A DNA stretch of 64,000 nucleotides from Sphingobacterium corticibacter (GCF_003076635.1 NZ_QDKG01000001.1:806001-870000), one strand, 5' to 3'; positions 1 to 9,389 are shown, numbered from the stretch's first letter. The notes: generated from the letters alone by a model not told the origin. Program-made: numbers and translations.

Positions 1-2
1 TT

Positions 3-563
3 GGCGATAATCGTGCTAAAAGAAAGCAGATCACTTTCCATGAATTCGCAGAGCCCGTTTGGGAAAAAGGAGTGCGTAAGGCGGTGATTGCACACATCAA
101 CAGCTTTGAAGCCGTGTATCCAGATGGGCCGAGAGATGCGGAAGCATTTTTCGTAGATCCACTGACCAATCAACTTATCTTAATTACCAAGCGCGACTTC
201 CATGTCCACGTGTATAGCGCCGACTTCGTGCAAAAGCAAACTTCATACTTAGCTGAATCGAGTAAACCATACGTCTTAAAAAGAGAAGCGGAATTACCCT
301 TATTTTTTGTGACGGCTGCTGATATATCGGCCAACGGACAAGATATTTTGGTAAAAAATTTGACCAGTATCTATCATTGGAAACGCAATCCTTCAGAGCC
401 TGTTGTTACCGCGCTGCGCAAATCTCATGTAGAAGTGCCTTACGCGCCCGAGCCGCAAGGCGAAGGAATTGCTTTTGACCGTGATGGACTAAGATTTTAT
501 ACGATTAGTGAGCGACCATTAGGATTGGAATCGTACCTTTACAGGTATCAATTAGTCAAATAA
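3..563 (+). CDS. C-terminal part of a beta-propeller-like protein (5' end outside window)
   Basis: The frame is open from the left edge of the window to the stop at 561-563, so this is the 3' part of a longer gene. A GTG at 72 lies inside the open frame and is probably not the true start. The visible ~186 residues alternate short beta-strand-like stretches with lines such as DAEAFFVDPLTNQLILITKR and, near the end, PEPQGEGIAFDRDGLRFY. That pattern is common in propeller proteins annotated as phytase- or esterase-like in Bacteroidota. Its stop overlaps the next start (TAATG), so the two are probably translated together. Function is not assigned. Confidence 0.6.
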   Translation, partial: GDNRAKRKQITFHEFAEPVWEKGVRKAVIAHINSFEAVYPDGPRDAEAFFVDPLTNQLILITKRDFHVHVYSADFVQKQTSYLAESSKPYVLKREAELPLFFVTAADISANGQDILVKNLTSIYHWKRNPSEPVVTALRKSHVEVPYAPEPQGEGIAFDRDGLRFYTISERPLGLESYLYRYQLVK

Positions 564-1378
564 TGAAGCTACCTTTTATGTTGCTGTCTTTCCTGCTGTT
601 GTGTCAGCAGCTGATCGGCGCACAAGTCGATACCGTTGAGGTGTATAGCAATAGCATGCAGAAAAATATCAAGGCAGTCGTCGTACAACCGACGAACAAG
701 CTCAACTCCAAACTGCCAACCCTCTATTTACTACACGGCTTCAGTGGTAAATACCACGATTATATTCAGCGCGTGGCGCAATTACAGGATTTGGTAGATC
801 GCTATCAAATCTTAGTCGTATGTCCCGATGGTGGTTACAGCTCCTGGTATTGGGACATCGACGGGGATAAGGATTTTCAGTACGAGACTTTCGTGTCCAA
901 CGAATTGGTAAGCTATATTTCTGCCAATTATCCTGCAAACGAAGAATCACGCTATCGCGCGATTACCGGTTTTAGTATGGGCGGCCATGGCGCGTTATAT
1001 CTTGCATTGCGACATCAGGATGTATACGGCGCCGTAGGAAGTATTGCCGGCGGTGTGGATATTCGTCCGTTTCCCAATAATTGGGATATGGCAAAGCGAC
1101 TAGGGAGCTATGTAGAAAACTCCGCATCTTGGCAGTCGCATACCATAATGGAAATGCTGCATTTAGCAGGTGGCAAGCCTTTACCAATTTACATTGATTG
1201 CGGCCGCGATGATTTCTTTCACGAGGTCAACTTGCGTCTGCACGAGCGCATGACTTATCTCAACATACCGCACCATTATCAAAGTATGCCAGGCAAGCAT
1301 GACTGGGCTTATGTTAGCAAATCGCTTGATTATCAATTTGCCTTTTTTCATCAGTTTTTCGTTGACTCAGAAAGATAG
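563..1378 (+). CDS. Secreted alpha/beta-hydrolase esterase
   Basis: A 271-aa protein with a cleavable N-terminal signal peptide (about residues 1-20), so periplasmic or secreted. The nucleophile elbow GFSMGGHGAL puts the catalytic serine at about residue 138. An early LYLLHGFSG segment fits the oxyanion-hole region, and a late GKHDWAYV segment supplies the likely catalytic histidine. This matches the putative esterase (esterase D / xylan esterase-like) family, which hydrolyses acyl or feruloyl-type esters. The actual substrate is unknown. The start overlaps the stop of the preceding propeller gene by one base. Confidence 0.8.
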   Translation: MKLPFMLLSFLLLCQQLIGAQVDTVEVYSNSMQKNIKAVVVQPTNKLNSKLPTLYLLHGFSGKYHDYIQRVAQLQDLVDRYQILVVCPDGGYSSWYWDIDGDKDFQYETFVSNELVSYISANYPANEESRYRAITGFSMGGHGALYLALRHQDVYGAVGSIAGGVDIRPFPNNWDMAKRLGSYVENSASWQSHTIMEMLHLAGGKPLPIYIDCGRDDFFHEVNLRLHERMTYLNIPHHYQSMPGKHDWAYVSKSLDYQFAFFHQFFVDSER

Positions 1379-1399
1379 AATTCACACTACTAATTATTC

Positions 1400-3724
1400 A
1401 TGATGCTTAGGATATTCTTTGCGCTCTGTTCCTTATTGCTATTTACTACCGTTGCTCATGCACAAAACCGGGTCACATTAAGTGGCTTTGTCAAAAATGC
1501 ACAATCTGGTGAAACGATGATTGGAGCGATGGTTCGATTTCCCGATTTAGATATTTCGGCCAGCACCAATAGTTATGGTTTCTTTTCGGTACAAGTTCCG
1601 GCAGGTACACACCAAGTGGAAGTTTCCTATATCGGCTACAACACGATCTTTAATACGATCGAATTGAAGCAAAATGTGCAACGCAGCTTTGAAATCTCCA
1701 ACGAAAGCAAGGAGATTGAAGAAATCGTGATTTCGGCATCCTCGCGTCCTAATCAAGTGAAAAGTCCGCAAATGGGCGCGCTGAAAATCACGGCAGAAGA
1801 AATTAAGAAAGTTCCGGTCATCTTTGGAGAGCCAGACATTCTCAAAACCATTCAACTATTGCCGGGAGTAGCTACAGGCAATGAAGGCTCATCCAACTTC
1901 TTTGTGCGTGGCGGTGGTGGCGATCAGAACCTGATCCTGCTAGACGAGGCCATTGTATATAATGCATCGCATTTGCTGGGCTTTTTCTCGACTTTCAATT
2001 CGGACGCGATTAAAGACGTCAATTTATTTAAAGGTGGTATTCCTGCGCAATATGGCGGTCGTATTTCGTCGGTGCTCGATATCAATATGTTGGATGGTAA
2101 CCAAAAGGAATTCGGTGTAGAAGGTGGGATAGGATTAATCGCTTCCCGCGTGAAAATTGATGGGCCGATTGTAAAGGATAAGAGCTCTTTCATGGTGAGC
2201 GGCCGTCGTACCTATGCCGATCTTTTTTTAAAATTGTCAAACGATGAGAACGTCAATCAGAGTAAGCTGTATTTCTACGACCTGAATGCGAAGATGAATT
2301 ATAAGATCAATGATCGCAACACGATTTATCTGTCTGGTTACTTTGGGAAAGATGATTTGGGGTATTCCGATCAGTTTAGTTTTGATTGGGGCAATGCTAC
2401 CGCTACGTTGCGCTGGAACAGTATCCTGAATGAAAAACTGTTTAGCAATACTTCCTTGATCTATAGTGATTTCACGTATAATGTGCGCGTGAATAGTAAT
2501 GATAACGATTTTGGCATCGCCTCACAGATCCAAAATTGGAATTTGAAACAAGATTTTACCTATTACGGGTTCAATAATCACTCTATTCGCTTCGGACTGA
2601 ATGCATTGAACCAAACCATTCGTCCTGCTAGTCTAAGCGCGGCAGAAAATACTTCGGTCAACTCCATAACGGTAGATACGCGGCAGGGATTTGAGTCGGC
2701 AATATACGCGTCAGATGAATGGAAAGTATCGGACCGTTTTTCGATGATTTATGGTTTGCGCCTGACGAATTTTATGGTGAGAGGTCCGGGTACGTTCTAT
2801 GATTTTGATGATGATGGTGAAGCTATTGGTGAGCAGCAATACGGAAGTGAAGTGGTCAAGAACTACCTTAACCTAGAGCCTCGACTATCAATGAGTTACT
2901 TACTAAATGGCAACAATAGTATCAAGGCAAGCTATAACCGGATTGTACAACATCTACATCAGTTGACCAATACGACTTCGAGTTTGCCAACGGATCAGTA
3001 TGTCATTAGCAGTGTGAATATCAAACCGCAAATTGCAGATCAGGTTTCATTGGGTTATTTCCAGAACTTTGCCAATAATGGTTACGAGTTCTCTACCGAG
3101 ATCTACTACAAGGATATGCGGAATCAGATCGATTTCCGCAATGGTGCCGACTTACAAGCCAATAATCAGTTGGAAGGCGAATTGTTATTTGGCAAGGGAA
3201 GATCTTATGGTATTGAATGGCTTTTACGTAAAAATCGAGGCAGGCTAAATGGTTGGGTGAGCTACACTTTGGCGAAAAGTGAGCGTCAATTTGACCAGAT
3301 CAATGGTGGCGAATGGTTTAATGCGCGACAAGATCGTACGCACGATATCTCCATTGTGGCGATGTACGAATTGTCGAAACGATGGACTGCTGGTGCAACA
3401 TTTGTGTACAATACAGGTAATGCGATTACATTTCCATCCGGAAAATATCAATTGGATGGTAGCACTCGCTTTTATTATACTGAGCGCAACGGTTATCGTA
3501 TGCCTGATTATCATCGTTTGGATCTTTCAGTAGTTTACGAACCTACGCCAGAAAAAAAACGCTTTAGTTCTAGTTGGGCTTTTGGCGTATACAATGCTTA
3601 CAACCGACGCAATGCGTACATCATCGACTTTCGCGAGAATGAGGTAAACCCTAATATCACGGAGGCCTACAAAATAGCCCTATTCGGAGCCATTCCTTCA
3701 GTAACTTGGAATTTTAAGTTTTAG
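1400..3724 (+). CDS. TonB-dependent outer membrane receptor with carboxypeptidase-like N-terminal domain
   Basis: A 774-aa outer-membrane transporter. A signal peptide (about 1-21, ending AHA) is followed by a carboxypeptidase-regulatory-like beta domain (about 24-105), a plug domain (about 120-230, with FFVRGGGGDQNLILLDEA and FKGGIPAQYGGR) and a beta barrel ending in phenylalanine. It lacks the long SusC-type extracellular loops and is shorter than SusC (about 1000 aa). It sits 4 nt upstream of a DUF4249 lipoprotein, a pairing seen throughout Bacteroidota, which suggests a receptor with a surface accessory lipoprotein. The ligand is unknown. ATG codons at 1400 and 1403 are both possible starts. 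Confidence 0.88.
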   Translation: MMLRIFFALCSLLLFTTVAHAQNRVTLSGFVKNAQSGETMIGAMVRFPDLDISASTNSYGFFSVQVPAGTHQVEVSYIGYNTIFNTIELKQNVQRSFEISNESKEIEEIVISASSRPNQVKSPQMGALKITAEEIKKVPVIFGEPDILKTIQLLPGVATGNEGSSNFFVRGGGGDQNLILLDEAIVYNASHLLGFFSTFNSDAIKDVNLFKGGIPAQYGGRISSVLDINMLDGNQKEFGVEGGIGLIASRVKIDGPIVKDKSSFMVSGRRTYADLFLKLSNDENVNQSKLYFYDLNAKMNYKINDRNTIYLSGYFGKDDLGYSDQFSFDWGNATATLRWNSILNEKLFSNTSLIYSDFTYNVRVNSNDNDFGIASQIQNWNLKQDFTYYGFNNHSIRFGLNALNQTIRPASLSAAENTSVNSITVDTRQGFESAIYASDEWKVSDRFSMIYGLRLTNFMVRGPGTFYDFDDDGEAIGEQQYGSEVVKNYLNLEPRLSMSYLLNGNNSIKASYNRIVQHLHQLTNTTSSLPTDQYVISSVNIKPQIADQVSLGYFQNFANNGYEFSTEIYYKDMRNQIDFRNGADLQANNQLEGELLFGKGRSYGIEWLLRKNRGRLNGWVSYTLAKSERQFDQINGGEWFNARQDRTHDISIVAMYELSKRWTAGATFVYNTGNAITFPSGKYQLDGSTRFYYTERNGYRMPDYHRLDLSVVYEPTPEKKRFSSSWAFGVYNAYNRRNAYIIDFRENEVNPNITEAYKIALFGAIPSVTWNFKF

Positions 3725-3728
3725 AGTC

Positions 3729-4550
3729 ATGAAAAGATTTTTTATACCTGCGATAGTTCTTCTCCTGTGTCAATTGCTGACTTCTTGTGAAGAGATTATA
3801 GATATTAATTTAAATGACGCCGATCAGCGGGTAGTGATTGAAGCGAATATTACGAACTTTCCTAATACGCAGGTTATTTATATTTCCCGCACTGTGCCTT
3901 TCAATGATGCAAGACCACGCGAGGTAGTTACCGATGCTGAAGTGCAGATTACTGGACCTCGTAATAATACCTTTCAATTCGTTTATTCTGATCAACACCA
4001 AGGTTACATCAATCGTGGGTTCACCGCGCGCGAAAATGCCACGTATTCGCTCCGCGTGATAGTAGATGGCGAAGTGTATGAATCTACGGAGACCATGCCT
4101 ATGCCAGTTCCGGTGGATTCTGTCGGCATGCTACGTGAGAATATATTCAATGATACGTATTATTTTGCAACGCTGCGATTTCAAGACCCTGCAGGTGTCG
4201 CCAACTATTACAAGTACAATGTGTCGGTAGATGACAAGCCATTCAAGTTTTTTAGTGTTTTTAATGATAAATTCAATGATGGCTTGTATGTCACGCATCA
4301 AATCGGTAGCGTGGATGATGATATCGAAATGACGTCAAAAGTTGTTATTCGTCGGCAGAGTATAAGTGCTGCGGTGTATCGATACTGGAATGAATTTCAA
4401 TCGACGAATCCTGGATCTGCCGCACCAGCGAATCCGACTTCCAATATTTCAAATGGTGCACTGGGATATTTCAGCGTGAGTAGTGAGACGGTATATGAGT
4501 TTGATTTCTCTACTTATCAAGAATTTAGCATTCAAGACACATCAGAGTAG
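3729..4550 (+). CDS. DUF4249 family lipoprotein
   Basis: A 273-aa lipoprotein with a signal peptide and lipobox LLTSC (cysteine at about residue 20) followed by EEIIDINL, the typical opening of DUF4249 proteins. The rest is predicted beta-rich with a transthyretin-like N-terminal half (VIEANITNF, YSLRVIVDG). DUF4249 proteins are encoded next to TonB-dependent receptors and are presumed to work with them at the outer membrane, but their biochemical role is unknown. The gene starts 4 nt after the receptor stop, so it is the second gene of that operon. Its 3' end overlaps the convergent deacetylase gene by 9 bp. Confidence 0.8.
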   Translation: MKRFFIPAIVLLLCQLLTSCEEIIDINLNDADQRVVIEANITNFPNTQVIYISRTVPFNDARPREVVTDAEVQITGPRNNTFQFVYSDQHQGYINRGFTARENATYSLRVIVDGEVYESTETMPMPVPVDSVGMLRENIFNDTYYFATLRFQDPAGVANYYKYNVSVDDKPFKFFSVFNDKFNDGLYVTHQIGSVDDDIEMTSKVVIRRQSISAAVYRYWNEFQSTNPGSAAPANPTSNISNGALGYFSVSSETVYEFDFSTYQEFSIQDTSE

Positions 4551-5150
4551 GGCGAACTCATAACCTTTCTTTTGGAGTCGCTCTATCATGCGTGGCAGCG
4601 CGTATTGTACGTTATTAAATGATTTTATATTGTCGTGAAACACAATAATACTACCATTTTTCGTGTATTTTACCGCATTTTTTAAGCACTGTTCTGGGGT
4701 GATTTTTGGATCGTAATCGCCCGTGAGTACATCCCACATTACGATTTCGTAGTGTTCTCTCAGTACTTTTAGTTGCGATTTTTTTGCGCGGCCGTAGGGC
4801 GGGCGAAATAGTTTTGTGTTGATCAGTTGTTGGCACGCTTCTACATTTTGCAGATAAATGTCTTGTGGCGTATCCCAACCTTTTAAATGCTGCATAGTAT
4901 GATTGCCCACGGCATGTCCTTCGTCTAGCAAGCGGTTCAAGATGGCTGGATTTTTCTGCACATTTTCACCAACACAAAAAAAAGTAGCTTTTACCTGATG
5001 GTCTTTCAAGGTGTCTAAAATCCACGGTGTCACATCAGGGATCGGTCCGTCGTCAAATGTCAGGTAGATTTTCTTTTCCTTTCTCGATCTATTCCAAGTG
5101 GCCTCTGGGTAGAAGCTTCGTAGTAGAAATGGAGCTTTGACGATGTGCAT
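4542..5150 (-). CDS. Polysaccharide deacetylase family protein (NodB fold)
   Basis: A 202-aa single-domain protein of the NodB/carbohydrate-esterase-4 family. Visible motifs are TFDDGP (catalytic base and metal Asp at about residues 33-34), the zinc-binding HxxxH in GNHTMQH (His84, His88) and RPPYG (about 116-120). These proteins remove N- or O-acetyl groups from peptidoglycan, chitin oligomers or other glycans. No signal peptide is obvious, so it may be cytoplasmic or exported by an unrecognised route. A TAAATTTG box lies about 27 nt upstream. The 3' end overlaps the convergent DUF4249 gene. Confidence 0.88.
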   Translation of the reverse strand: MHIVKAPFLLRSFYPEATWNRSRKEKKIYLTFDDGPIPDVTPWILDTLKDHQVKATFFCVGENVQKNPAILNRLLDEGHAVGNHTMQHLKGWDTPQDIYLQNVEACQQLINTKLFRPPYGRAKKSQLKVLREHYEIVMWDVLTGDYDPKITPEQCLKNAVKYTKNGSIIVFHDNIKSFNNVQYALPRMIERLQKKGYEFALL

Positions 5151-5176
5151 GTATTGTATACGTTAAAAATTTATCT

Positions 5177-5184
5177 CAAATTTA
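5177..5184 (-). promoter_or_regulatory. Candidate -7 promoter box for the deacetylase gene
   Basis: On the minus strand this reads TAAATTTG, a perfect match to the Bacteroidota primary-sigma -7 consensus TAnnTTTG. It lies about 27 nt upstream of the ATG at 5150. No convincing TTG -33 element is seen at the usual spacing. Confidence 0.4.
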
Positions 5185-5236
5185 AGCATATAATTCGCTA
5201 TTCGGGGAATGGTGGTTAACCAAAATCTAAAACAAG

Positions 5237-6163
5237 GTGAAGCGGTTACAGGAATTTTTCAATCTGACATACAGGGAGCGCAATGGTTTTCTCATTTTTA
5301 CAATATTGATATTGATGATGACACTTGCGCCATTCGTTTGGACTTTTTTTCGCAAACCAGCACCATTGCCAGCTTATTCGGTACAAACATTTGCAGAAGA
5401 CTCATCAAAATACAACGCGAATCAAACTAGTGTAATTAAACGCCAGAAATATATAGACATAAAACCTTTTGATCCTAACCGATTACCGGCAGAAGAATGG
5501 TCAAAATTAGGTTTGTCGGATAAACAGATTGCGGTGATCCATCGCTATGAGGAACGAGGCGGAGTATTTAGAAAGAAAGAAGATGTACAGAAAATGTATG
5601 TTATCGATAAGAAACTATATCGACAAATAGCACCTTTTATACGTATTGGGGATGCAAAAACCAAAAGCTTGGAATATGATAAAGAGCAATCTGCTTCATC
5701 TATGCTAAGATCAAACCCAAGTGAGTATAGAACTTCTGTAGCACAAACTAGAAAAACTACCGGGCGTATTGATATGAACCGATCCGATACCACGGATTGG
5801 AAGAATATACGTGGTATCGGAAGTACGTATGCTTCGCGCATTGTGCGGTATCGAGAATTGTTAGGTGGTTTTCATCAGCCGGAACAATTAAGTGAAGTAT
5901 ACGGATTGCCAAGTGAACAATTGGAAGAATGGTATTCGCAAGTGTACATAAAATCGCCCGTGCTGCGCAAAATTCAAATTAATGATATGAATGCGAATGA
6001 ATTACAGCGTCATCCTTATATTGCGAAGAAACAAGCTGAACGCATTGTACAATACCGCAATCAGCATGGTAAATTTCGATCAATCGACGATATGCGAAAA
6101 ATACTGATGCTGGATACAGATTTTTTTACTAAAATTGAACTCTATTTAGATTTCCAACAATAA
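5237..6163 (+). CDS. Membrane-anchored helix-hairpin-helix protein (ComEA-like)
   Basis: A 308-aa protein with one N-terminal membrane segment (about 17-35, FLIFTILILMMTLAPFVW) and three helix-hairpin-helix units, at about residues 73-130 (IDIKPFDPNRLP...), 175-235 (IDMNRSDTTDWKNIRGIG) and 240-305 (IQINDMNANELQRHPYI). The units resemble ComEA-type DNA-binding HhH domains, so it may bind DNA outside the inner membrane. A competence role is inference only. The start is GTG; an in-frame TAA at 5228 leaves no upstream alternative. Its stop is followed directly by the apt start (TAA-ATG), so the two are probably co-transcribed. Confidence 0.75.
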   Translation: MKRLQEFFNLTYRERNGFLIFTILILMMTLAPFVWTFFRKPAPLPAYSVQTFAEDSSKYNANQTSVIKRQKYIDIKPFDPNRLPAEEWSKLGLSDKQIAVIHRYEERGGVFRKKEDVQKMYVIDKKLYRQIAPFIRIGDAKTKSLEYDKEQSASSMLRSNPSEYRTSVAQTRKTTGRIDMNRSDTTDWKNIRGIGSTYASRIVRYRELLGGFHQPEQLSEVYGLPSEQLEEWYSQVYIKSPVLRKIQINDMNANELQRHPYIAKKQAERIVQYRNQHGKFRSIDDMRKILMLDTDFFTKIELYLDFQQ

Positions 6164-6694
6164 ATGCTCGAAGAAAAACTAAAATCCTTGGTACGTGATG
6201 TGCCGAACTTCCCACAACCAGGTATTGTATTTAAAGATATTACCCCGATTCTACAACATGCAGATGTGTGCAGCGAAGTGGTGATCGAATTTGCCGAACG
6301 AATCAAACATTTAGAATTTGATGTGATTGCAGGTATAGAGAGCCGCGGCTTTCTGTTTGGTCTAATGCTGGCGAATCATTTGAACAAACCCTTTGTGCCC
6401 ATTCGTAAGCAAGGAAAATTGCCGCATAAGACCGTTTCCGAATCTTACAAGTTGGAATATGGCCAAGCCACGATTGAGATTCATGAAGATGCTATCGCAC
6501 CTGGAGCGCGAGTCTTGATTCACGATGATCTTTTGGCCACTGGTGGTACAGTTGTCGCAGCCTCCAAGCTGATCGAAAAAGTGGGTGGGGAAGTGGCTGG
6601 TTTTTGTTTTTTAATCAACTTGGCTTTCCTACAAGCCAGTGGACGATTGGATCGTTTTAGCACCAACGTGGTTTCACTGTTATCGTATCATTAA
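6164..6694 (+). CDS. apt: Adenine phosphoribosyltransferase
   Basis: A 176-aa cytoplasmic purine-salvage enzyme that converts adenine and PRPP to AMP and pyrophosphate. Family features are FPQPGIVFKDITP near the N-terminus, AGIESRGFLFG (about 58-68) and the PRPP-binding motif VLIHDDLLATGGT (about 121-133). Length is normal for bacterial APRT. It directly follows the HhH-protein gene without a gap and ends just before a strong bidirectional terminator. Confidence 0.96.
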   Translation: MLEEKLKSLVRDVPNFPQPGIVFKDITPILQHADVCSEVVIEFAERIKHLEFDVIAGIESRGFLFGLMLANHLNKPFVPIRKQGKLPHKTVSESYKLEYGQATIEIHEDAIAPGARVLIHDDLLATGGTVVAASKLIEKVGGEVAGFCFLINLAFLQASGRLDRFSTNVVSLLSYH

Positions 6695-6699
6695 CGAAA

Positions 6700-6741
6700 A
6701 AGACCTTCCTTTTTGTGTGAACCCACTAAAAGGAAGGTCTT
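6700..6741. terminator. Bidirectional rho-independent terminator
   Basis: A perfect 14-bp inverted repeat (AAGACCTTCCTTTT at 6700-6713 and its complement at 6728-6741) lies between the convergent apt and lipoprotein genes. The A/T tracts at both ends let it work in either direction. Confidence 0.88.
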
Positions 6742-6768
6742 AGATAAATTGTGCGCTCGCAAATACGT

Positions 6769-7338
6769 TTATTTCGTGTTGAAATTGCTTACAATCTGAT
6801 ATTTATTCGTGCCCAAAAGCAAAATGTGCTGCTCTTTGAAGATCGAATACTCTTTGCCACGCACGTAAGATAACTGTTCCTTATTTTGGTACAGGAAATT
6901 GCTTTCATTCCTGACCACTTTCATCGCCGATAGCTGTCCAGCAGCATCAAAGTCAATAGATAACGATTGAATATCAACCTCGTCGGATTTTGCGGTATAG
7001 ATAATCTGCTGCGCAGTGCTATCCACCTCGTACATATCCTGATAGGCTGCCTTCGATAGATCGATCGATAAGAAAGCCCCTAACTCCGCTTTCCAATCTT
7101 TGATGTGCATGACTTTAGTTTCCTGATCATCATCTTTTCCTACCGTTTTTTGCACGATGGGATTGTTATGCTGCAAGCTGTCTACTTCTTTTTTAAAGAA
7201 AGAATGCACCGCATAATATTCAGCAGCATTTTCTGATGCATTTGTAGCATCAGATTCTGCGCAGCTGTTTAGTAGCAGCACGCTGCATAGCAAAGCTATG
7301 CTAATGGAAAGCATTGATTTAGTGTTATACCAATACAT
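6769..7338 (-). CDS. Hypothetical lipoprotein
   Basis: A 189-aa predicted lipoprotein with N-terminal hydrophobic segment and lipobox LLNSC (cysteine at about residue 26), followed by a polar, beta-rich domain. No family is recognised. The chosen ATG at 7338 gives a positively charged residue before the hydrophobic core but overlaps the end of gpmI by 14 nt. An ATG at 7314 avoids the overlap but leaves a very short n-region. It lies downstream of gpmI on the same strand and probably shares its transcript. A role linked to glycolysis is not implied. Confidence 0.65.
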   Translation of the reverse strand: MYWYNTKSMLSISIALLCSVLLLNSCAESDATNASENAAEYYAVHSFFKKEVDSLQHNNPIVQKTVGKDDDQETKVMHIKDWKAELGAFLSIDLSKAAYQDMYEVDSTAQQIIYTAKSDEVDIQSLSIDFDAAGQLSAMKVVRNESNFLYQNKEQLSYVRGKEYSIFKEQHILLLGTNKYQIVSNFNTK

Positions 7339-8857
7339 TGCCAGTCATTTCCTCCGGAATAGGTAAATCCATCAGGCGTAAGACAGTAGGAGCAACATCA
7401 CCTAGTTTTCCGTCTTTAACCGATTTATAATGTTCGTCAATCACGATACACGGTACCAAATTCGTGGTATGTGCCGTGTTTACAGATCCATCTGCGTTTA
7501 GCATGAATTCTGAGTTTCCGTGATCGGCAAGGATGATGAAGGAATAACCATGCGCTAAACCTTTTTCTACGACCTGTTTGGTGCAGGAATCTACTGTTTC
7601 TACCGCTTTTACTACGGCATCAAATACGCCAGTATGGCCCACCATATCTGGGTTAGCAAAGTTCAGGCAGATAAAGTCAGGCTGATTTTCGTCCATATCT
7701 TTCGTGATCGCTTCAACGATGCCGTATGCGCTCATTTCTGGCTGCAAATCATACGTAGCGACCTTTGGAGAAGGAACTAACAAACGGCTTTCATTCGGGA
7801 AAGCATCTTCCTGTCCGCCCGAGAAGAAGAACGTTACGTGTGGATATTTCTCCGTTTCAGCAATACGAACTTGTGTTTTGCCTTCGCCAGCTAATATTTG
7901 TCCTAAGGTGTTTGTCAAATTGTCTTTGCGGAATACAACTTCAACACCTTTAAACGTGTCATCGTATGAAGTTAATGTCACGTAATGTAACGGCAATGGC
8001 TTCATATTGTACTCTACAAATTCTTCTTGCGTAAGTGCAATGGTGATTTCGCGACCGCGATCGGTACGGAAATTATAGCAGATCACCACATCGCCTGGCT
8101 GAATCGTAGTCACCGGTTTGCCATCTAAGCCAGCAACCGCCAGAGGTTCGATAAACTCATCGGTAATTCCTTCTGCATACGATGACTGGATGGAAGCAAC
8201 GAGGTCATTTGTCAACGTACCTGTTCCATGCACCAATAAATCATACGTTTTCTTGACGCGTTCCCAGCGGTTATCTCTGTCCATCGCATAATAGCGACCA
8301 ATAGCAGAAGCCAATGTTCCGACAGAGTGTGTTAAATGCTGTTGTAAATCTTGTAAATAGCCTACACCGCCGTTTGGATCTGTATCACGACCATCGGTGA
8401 AGGCATGAATAAATACTTGATCGTTGGTCAAACCAGCATGTTTTGCGGCATCGCAAAGACCTTTCAAATGTTCGATATGCGCGTGCACACCACCATCGGA
8501 AAGTAAGCCGATGAAATGTACCTTTTTATGATTTGCTTTTGCGGTCTCAAAGGCCTGCTGAATCACAGGGTCGCTGTTGAATTCGCCTTCACGTACGGCT
8601 TTGTTAATTCTTCCTAATTCCTGGTATACCACACGACCTGCTCCCAAGTTCATGTGACCCACTTCCGAATTGCCCATCTGTCCGTGCGGCAAGCCCACAG
8701 CTTCACCAGAAGCTTCTAGTTTGGAGTGAGGATATGTTGCAAATAGTTGGTCTAAAAAAGGCGTTTTGGAAGCCAAGACCGCATTGGATTCGTCATTTTT
8801 ACCGTAGCCTAATCCATCTAAGATTAAAAGTGCTACCTTTTTTGTGTTTAAGCTCAT
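7325..8857 (-). CDS. gpmI: 2,3-bisphosphoglycerate-independent phosphoglycerate mutase
   Basis: A 510-aa glycolytic enzyme interconverting 3- and 2-phosphoglycerate through a phosphoserine intermediate with two Mn ions. Asp14 in LILDGLGYG and the catalytic Ser64 in GQMGNSEVGHMNLGAGR are visible. HAFTDGRDTDP and the C-terminal metal motif LADHGNSEFM also match. The ATG at 8857 is chosen over a longer frame beginning at 8896, because the extra 13 residues are not part of the family and a promoter box overlaps them. The leader would then be only a few nucleotides. Confidence 0.96.
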   Translation of the reverse strand: MSLNTKKVALLILDGLGYGKNDESNAVLASKTPFLDQLFATYPHSKLEASGEAVGLPHGQMGNSEVGHMNLGAGRVVYQELGRINKAVREGEFNSDPVIQQAFETAKANHKKVHFIGLLSDGGVHAHIEHLKGLCDAAKHAGLTNDQVFIHAFTDGRDTDPNGGVGYLQDLQQHLTHSVGTLASAIGRYYAMDRDNRWERVKKTYDLLVHGTGTLTNDLVASIQSSYAEGITDEFIEPLAVAGLDGKPVTTIQPGDVVICYNFRTDRGREITIALTQEEFVEYNMKPLPLHYVTLTSYDDTFKGVEVVFRKDNLTNTLGQILAGEGKTQVRIAETEKYPHVTFFFSGGQEDAFPNESRLLVPSPKVATYDLQPEMSAYGIVEAITKDMDENQPDFICLNFANPDMVGHTGVFDAVVKAVETVDSCTKQVVEKGLAHGYSFIILADHGNSEFMLNADGSVNTAHTTNLVPCIVIDEHYKSVKDGKLGDVAPTVLRLMDLPIPEEMTGNVLV

Positions 8858-8862
8858 TACTA

Positions 8863-8891
8863 CAAATATACTTGTTATGAAAAGAAAACAA
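8863..8891 (-). promoter_or_regulatory. Candidate gpmI promoter placed almost on the start codon
   Basis: On the minus strand TATATTTG (8870-8863) is a perfect TAnnTTTG -7 box. A TTG (8891-8889) lies 18 nt upstream as a plausible -33 element. The box ends only 5 nt before the gpmI ATG, implying a nearly leaderless mRNA. Confidence 0.55.
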
Positions 8892-9011
8892 GGCAACCAA
8901 CTTTAAATAGTGACGTCCGATGAGCTTGGCATAAAAATTGATTAATGTTTAAACATAATTTTATCTATCTACTACTATGATTACATTTATTTTCGAGGGA
9001 TCGGAGGTTGA

Positions 9012-9389
9012 ATGATGTTGTTTAAACCTTTAATGATGCTACCGTTAGCGCTTTTCATGTTGACCGATATCTTAGGCAATGCCGAACAGGATATTTATCA
9101 AGGTCTTAAGGACGGGAATGTTAAAAAAATTGCTGCTTATTTTGCAGACAATGTCTCCATTACATTGCGCAACGAAACGGGTTATTACTCGAAATTTCAA
9201 TCAGAAATGGTGTTAAAAGAATTTTTGAGAAATTATCGTGCGCTGGATGTAAAATCCGTCCCTGTCAAGAATGATAAGCAGAACTATAGAACCTACGAAT
9301 TTGTAACTTCCTCCAGTACTTTTCGGGTCTTTGTACGCTTTGACATTGAAAGCGACAAAATACGAATAAGCGAATTACGCATTGAATAA
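9012..9389 (+). CDS. DUF4783 (NTF2-like) small exported protein
   Basis: A 125-aa protein with an N-terminal hydrophobic signal segment (about 1-22) followed by a compact alpha+beta domain (IYQGLKDGNVKKIAAYFADN, FKDIE-type strands at the end). This matches the Bacteroidota DUF4783 family, thought to adopt an NTF2-like fold. Function is unknown. It is typically found immediately upstream of nadC, as here. A clear GGAGG lies 7 nt upstream of the ATG at 9012, which is uncommon in this phylum. Confidence 0.75.
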   Translation: MMLFKPLMMLPLALFMLTDILGNAEQDIYQGLKDGNVKKIAAYFADNVSITLRNETGYYSKFQSEMVLKEFLRNYRALDVKSVPVKNDKQNYRTYEFVTSSSTFRVFVRFDIESDKIRISELRIE

